64,000 nt of DNA from Lepiota brunneoincarnata (lineage: Eukaryota > Basidiomycota > Agaricomycetes > Agaricales > Agaricaceae), in contig JAEBUN010000004.1 of NCBI GenBank assembly GCA_023014365.1, positions 2,604,001-2,668,000 on the forward strand, given 5' to 3'. Positions 59,724 to 64,000 of the stretch are shown here, piece by piece. Under the pieces are notes generated by a model, which worked only from the letters and a program-made list of their open reading frames with translations, had not been told where the DNA came from and ran no database searches. Every line of letters begins with the position of its first letter. The first letter of the stretch is position 1. A program made the translations under genes and the position numbers.

Positions 59724-61451
59724 TCACTGCTTCGAATACGGCTGTGGTGACTGCTGCTGCCCAGGGACGGGCGGCACCGGCCCCCCACTTTGAACTCTTC
59801 CCTTGACAAAATTCATTCCAGCCCTCCTCAACAACGCCCTCCTCCCAATCCCCCTCATATCAACATACACCAACCCAACGTTCCTTGCCGTCCCCGCAGC
59901 CAAAAGCGAACTCTCGGCTGCCTCAGGACCATATTTATGATGCACAACCCGACCGAGATTCTCGGTACCAGTATCAAGAAGGCGACGAGCAGAGTCGTCG
60001 ATGGTGGAGAGGATGAGGTCGGCGGAGATGAGGATGCGGGAGGTTTTGGAGAGCTTGGGTTGGGGTGGTGGGTTGAATCGTGTGTCTCCGGGTTGACCTT
60101 GGTTTGCGGGTGGAGAAGGACTGGCAAAGGGTGGGGAGGGGGAGGGTATATTGCGCGGGGGAATAGCTGGAGGCGATATGTTACGGGAAAGGGAGGGTGG
60201 AGGTTGGGGAGATGGTGAGCGACGGGGCGGGAGAGGAGGTTTAGAGTCGGTCCCCCATTGGTTCTGAGGGGAAAAGGGAGGATAGATGGGTGGGGGAGCC
60301 AAAGTAGGAAGGGTATAAGCACCAGGAGGAGATACAGAGGGGACAGGTGAGAGGGAGCCGCGAGGTGCTGGAATATACCCGAGTCGACTCTGCTTGGGTT
60401 TGGCACCCATGGCTCTACGAATCATGTTATCGATTGTTTTGACCGTCTTTGTGCTCACTTTGACGGCTTGTCCGCTGACGGTATGTACACTACGCAGACC
60501 CTTGCGGGTGCGTTCAGAGGTGAGGAAGACGAGTGCGCGAGGTGGGACGGGTGGTGGCGAATTAGGGTTATTGGGAGTCGTGTCCCTGTCCTTGGTTGCT
60601 AAATTGGAGGATGAGCGGTGCGGTGATGGGGAAGATTTCGAGATGTAATAGTTGGAAGCGGTAGTGACGGTGGTAAGCAGAAGGTTGGTGGTGAATGAGA
60701 TAGCATGACTGGAAATAACTGAGATTAGTTTAGGGATCTTAGTTGTTTGCGTGAGTACGTACCTGACGACAGTAGCAGACTTGGTGACCCAGTCTTGCTG
60801 GTCGGGAGGAACAATACGCGCAAATGCCTCCATGGCAGAGGCATCAGACTCCCGTAAACCCATCTCGTCCGGCACCTCGATCACAACAGGATCGTTCTCG
60901 TGTCCCCTCTCGTGGATGATCGGATCCTCCCTGATGCGGAAACGATCTTCAACCTCACCCATGACCTCGCCAGTATCTTCATTGATCATGACGAGATGAC
61001 CACGGAGATCCGTGTTTTCGCTAATATAAGCTGGAGGGGGTTCCGATGGTACAGTGGGAGCCTGGGATGAAGTGCGGAAATCGGCAGCATACTGCTCAAG
61101 AATGCTTTCGAAAGTGTCTAGATCCTCATGAATATGGGACGATTTGGCATCTCCCGGAGGAGAGGGAACAGTGAGCACGAGTTCGGTGGGATCTGTGGGG
61201 GAGCTGTAGAATGTGTAGATTCTCGCGTGGGGAGCATCGGAACGTTGAATGGCCCTTGTCGGATCTATTGGTATCTCGGACATGTTTAGCCTGAGGACGA
61301 GATAGACGTCGCGATCATTGGCACTGGAGGCCTCTGGAAGGGGGATAGATACACATTCGAGACCAAGTGAGCCGGTCTCTGAGAAAACCGCGGAAGAAAT
61401 GGTGCAGTTAGGAAGGCTGAGGAGGAGAAAGGCCTCTGGAGGTGCCTGCAT
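59724..61451 (-). CDS. spartin-like protein with senescence domain
   Basis: About 560-575 residues, start MQAPPEAFLLLSL at 61451 (an in-frame ATG at 61472 also exists). An N-terminal beta-rich part (VYLVLRLNMSEIP; HARIYTFYS) precedes the senescence/spartin domain, split into ALVFLTSERTRKGLRSV-type and C-terminal ILISADLILSTIDDSARRLL, GRVVHHKYGPEAAESSL and RNVGLVYVDMRGIGRRALL blocks. A proline-rich linker (about 390-480) separates them. Spartin-type proteins associate with lipid droplets and endosomal membranes. Between VVR and SHAIS there is a canonical 54-nt GT-AG intron (GTACGT at about 60763 to CCAG at about 60710) that contains no stop and is a multiple of three, so the annotated ORF may wrongly include 18 residues. 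Confidence 0.75.
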   Translation of the reverse strand: MQAPPEAFLLLSLPNCTISSAVFSETGSLGLECVSIPLPEASSANDRDVYLVLRLNMSEIPIDPTRAIQRSDAPHARIYTFYSSPTDPTELVLTVPSPPGDAKSSHIHEDLDTFESILEQYAADFRTSSQAPTVPSEPPPAYISENTDLRGHLVMINEDTGEVMGEVEDRFRIREDPIIHERGHENDPVVIEVPDEMGLRESDASAMEAFARIVPPDQQDWVTKSATVVRYVLTQTTKIPKLISVISSHAISFTTNLLLTTVTTASNYYISKSSPSPHRSSSNLATKDRDTTPNNPNSPPPVPPRALVFLTSERTRKGLRSVHTVSGQAVKVSTKTVKTIDNMIRRAMGAKPKQSRLGYIPAPRGSLSPVPSVSPPGAYTLPTLAPPPIYPPFSPQNQWGTDSKPPLPPRRSPSPQPPPSLSRNISPPAIPPRNIPSPSPPFASPSPPANQGQPGDTRFNPPPQPKLSKTSRILISADLILSTIDDSARRLLDTGTENLGRVVHHKYGPEAAESSLLAAGTARNVGLVYVDMRGIGRRALLRRAGMNFVKGRVQSGGPVPPVPGQQQSPQPYSKQ

Positions 61452-61634
61452 GGTGAAAGGAAAGGGGTGCAATTAGCTGAGGGGTGTAAGGAGGGTGTAT
61501 TTATTGGAAAGAAGACACTGCCTTGAAGACAATATCGTCCACGTGCTATGACATAATAGTTGGTATCTACCTATCTACTGTGTCTTGGCTTCTGTGCATC
61601 TGCTATCAGTTGCCACTCTCAGCCGAGAGGAATA

Positions 61635-62614
61635 TCACTCACTTTTCTGTACAGGCTTCTTCCAAAGTCCAAAATTCACCGTCGTCCGCGACACGAACAA
61701 CACAGACAGAATTGCCGCACAGATAGCCCGAGCAACCTCCTGATCGACAGGCTCAATCTTCGCCGCAGCTGTGCCCCCTAGCAACTCTACAAACAATGCA
61801 TGTAGATCAGCCCAGAACGGCTGAGCATGTGTCAGGAAGGCATAGAGACCAGTCAAGGCCGGAGCACACCACACGTCGACCGTGGTCCAGCCGTATGCTT
61901 GCAGTTCCGGGGGCGTCTGCACTGCCATTGGGGTAGGATTCAGGAAGGAGAACAGATTCGTAATGAGGAATCCTCCGTTGGCTGTGATCTTATGTGTGCG
62001 TCAGTTTAGAAAGAGCTATACCCGCGGCTTTGAATGGGGTGCTCACCAGTGAGGTGACGAGGAGGGTCCATGGTGAAGAGGCGATGACGGGCAAACTATT
62101 CTGTGTCACGGTCGGAGGAATAAGGTTGCACAAGAGATATGCACGCGTAAACCCGTCAACGATCGACAGCGGAAGTTCAGTCTGTCCGGACAAGGGGGGT
62201 ACGTAGGGCAGGTATTCTACAATCGCTTGAGCGACGGCGTACAACACCGGCACAACACCGGAAACCATGAACGAGGGCGGAATACCCAAGAAGGGCGCTA
62301 GAATCGTACACCTGCTGAGCATGTTTGTCACTGCACTTTGAGAAAGACTCACCAGTGACTGCCTCTCCTCCGTAGACAACTAGTAATGTGGTAGCTAGAG
62401 CTCGTACAAACGACTGCTCTTCTATACCCGCCTTTCCCTTGGTTGCCACATGTTTTGCCTGCAGTTGCTCCCTCACCTGCCTCAGAATGAGGCATAGACG
62501 AAACGTGGCTACGATGTCGAGCGTGCTGAGGCTGATGCCAAACCATGTCAAGGGGGCAATGGGTGTCAGCGTGTAGCGAAAGACCTCGACGAGGGGAAAG
62601 ACGAGAAGAGTCAT
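61635..62614 (-). CDS. polytopic membrane protein, function unknown
   Basis: About 270 residues from ATG at 62614. Hydrophobic segments are VFPLVEVFRYTLTPIAPLTW, ALATTLLVVYGGEAVTAPFL, PSFMVSGVVPVLYAVAQAIV, SPWTLLVTSL...ITANGGFLI, LTGLYAFLTHAQPFWADL and ICAAILSVLFVSRTTVNFG, ending KKPVQKSE. Two introns splice in frame (T|APFLG near 62300-62354; SL|ITANG near 61988-62043). The VYGGEAVTAPFLGIP turn between helices recalls trimeric intracellular cation (TRIC) channels, but the match is weak and the family is not assigned. Divergent from nothing recognisable; 183 bp downstream is the start of the spartin-like gene. Confidence 0.65.
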
Positions 62615-64000
62615 CGCAGGGTCCTGAGTCGTGAACGGGTCGTTGGTGGCACGGAAGAAGAGGATGGGAGGAAGGCTGTCGATACACGCGCCTGCTGGCG
62701 CCTACTAGCCTTGCGGAGAAATCATTTCATGTCTTCCCGGAACGGAGTGCTCAATCCTTTTGCCGAAGATTGAGTGGGCCCAATCATCATCCAGCTGCAA
62801 GGCGCCCCTAACCATGTTACTACTAACATATACTGTTTGCCTCACTTTCGTTGGTTGTTATCAGTTGCTATCAACGATATTTTTTGGACATCAACCAGCT
62901 CCACAGTACATAGCTTCCGGGCCAGAACATCCGTTATATCTGCGGATGTGGGTCCTTTTCTGTTGATTCTGTGTGTACAGAAATGGAGGTACAGGAAAGG
63001 TAAAGATAAAGTAAGCCCTTGGAACAGGAGAAGGTACTCATCACCTTAGATTTCATTTATAGTATTATATAGGTAGATTCTGTGTTTAACCGTTACTCAG
63101 ATATATCTACTGGAAACTTCGATCAAAAAGAGCACCCACCCAGGTTCCAGTGAATAAATGGGTATTTTAATTTTCGATCGGACGCTAGGTGGCCATAAAA
63201 TATATTCGTCTAAGATCTGAGGGTGGCGATTACAAGTACTGTCTAGGCACGAGGGCGAGCATGAACGTGAAAAGAATCATAAGAACAGAAAGCACCGCTA
63301 CCACGTCGAAGTCGTCGAGGGAAAATATGTCAGAAATATGCCTGCGGCTTCACGCACACGAGCTTCGAACAAAACGGCGTATTGAGCGGCCCATCAGCGA
63401 ATTGCACCCGTCCAGTGAAAAAGGAACCAGGATTAGGGACGTTCACGAAAATTGAAAGACTATTGATGACTTGCTAGGAAAGGAAATTATTTAGTCTTAT
63501 TGTTGTGAGACAGCGTGACAAATAACTGTACAGTTTATCTCAGCCACCCGCCTCGGCCAGATCTCCTTACTTGCGTGTTGCCCACAGAACAAATTCCCTT
63601 ACGCCATGTCTACCGACCTCCAGTGGCTTTTGCTCCGTGTGAGTGCTCTCGATTCGAATGGATATGCACCTCAATCTTACCTAAATTTAGAAACACAACT
63701 CCTACGTTGTGAATCGGCTGGTGGGGGGACCCAAATTCTCCAGGGAGCCCGTGCGTGATCCCAATTCACTCCGGACATAGATGGCGAGAGGTCAAGCTTA
63801 ACAAGAAGTTTAATAATACAGGGAAACCTTCGGAACCTCCACTCCCATAAATACTCTGGTTTGGCTAACCAAAAGGTCGGATAACTCGCGGTGATATTTG
63901 GGATCTTGCGGACAATTGATCATACCAAGTACAGACGGTCGATGTCACCGAAAACAACGGTACCATCCAGGTTATCACCAGGAAGGTGAAGGCCTCGCCA
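62615..64000. other. right edge, no gene assigned
   Basis: About 1.4 kb without a supported gene. The last 63 bases (VDVTENNGTIQVITRKVKAS in one plus frame) form an open frame that could begin an exon cut by the window end; no family is recognised. Confidence 0.35.

Noticed and set aside
59790..60660. Plus-strand ORFs across the spartin-like gene
   Set aside because: Shadows of the proline-rich linker on the opposite strand.

Overview
This window is a gene-dense nuclear segment from a filamentous basidiomycete. Genes on both strands carry many short introns (mostly about 50-65 nt, GT-AG with a few GC-AG), nuclear-type tRNA and cytosolic ribosomal protein genes are present, and the gene families are typically agaricomycete (GH47 mannosidase, class 3 lipases, membrane-bound LysM, RlpA-like secreted proteins, xanthine dioxygenase). 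The look of the species-specific families suggests the Ceratobasidiaceae (Rhizoctonia/Ceratobasidium), which is an inference from memory and not tested.

Layout. 0.4-6.0 kb: tandem pair of Kv-beta-type aldo/keto reductases around a gag-like ORF. 7.0-7.2 kb: intron-containing tRNA-Asn. 7.5-11.2 kb: NDK-fold protein that lost its catalytic histidine, and xanthine dioxygenase. 11.5-16.4 kb: divergent pair eL21/uS4, then GH47 mannosidase. 16.4-19.6 kb is gene-poor. 19.6-26 kb: membrane-anchored low-complexity protein, two RlpA-like double-psi barrel copies, and an RS/SCI1-like protein. 27.8-31.2 kb is a housekeeping block: RVB2, mitochondrial uL2, a GON7-like protein. 31.3-36.6 kb: tandem pair of large membrane glycoproteins. 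37.2-38.5 kb: class 3 lipase. 39.8-45.5 kb: condensin SMC4. 45.7-48.7 kb: Cak1/Csk1-like kinase head-to-head with an ankyrin protein, then thioredoxin. 49-57.7 kb: carboxylesterase, guanine deaminase and membrane LysM protein, with a partial segmental duplication. 58.2-62.6 kb: small secreted protein, spartin-like senescence-domain protein and a polytopic membrane protein.

Two themes stand out. Local duplication occurs four times (AKR, RlpA-like, membrane glycoprotein, carboxylesterase/LysM block), usually with one copy decaying. In addition, many conserved genes, including essential single-copy ones (SMC4, RVB2, uL2m, the kinase), are broken by single extra bases whose removal restores the family sequence. 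This looks like insertion-biased consensus error rather than biology, so reading frames here should not be trusted without resequencing. Functionally, guanine deaminase and xanthine dioxygenase supply two consecutive steps of guanine to urate catabolism.
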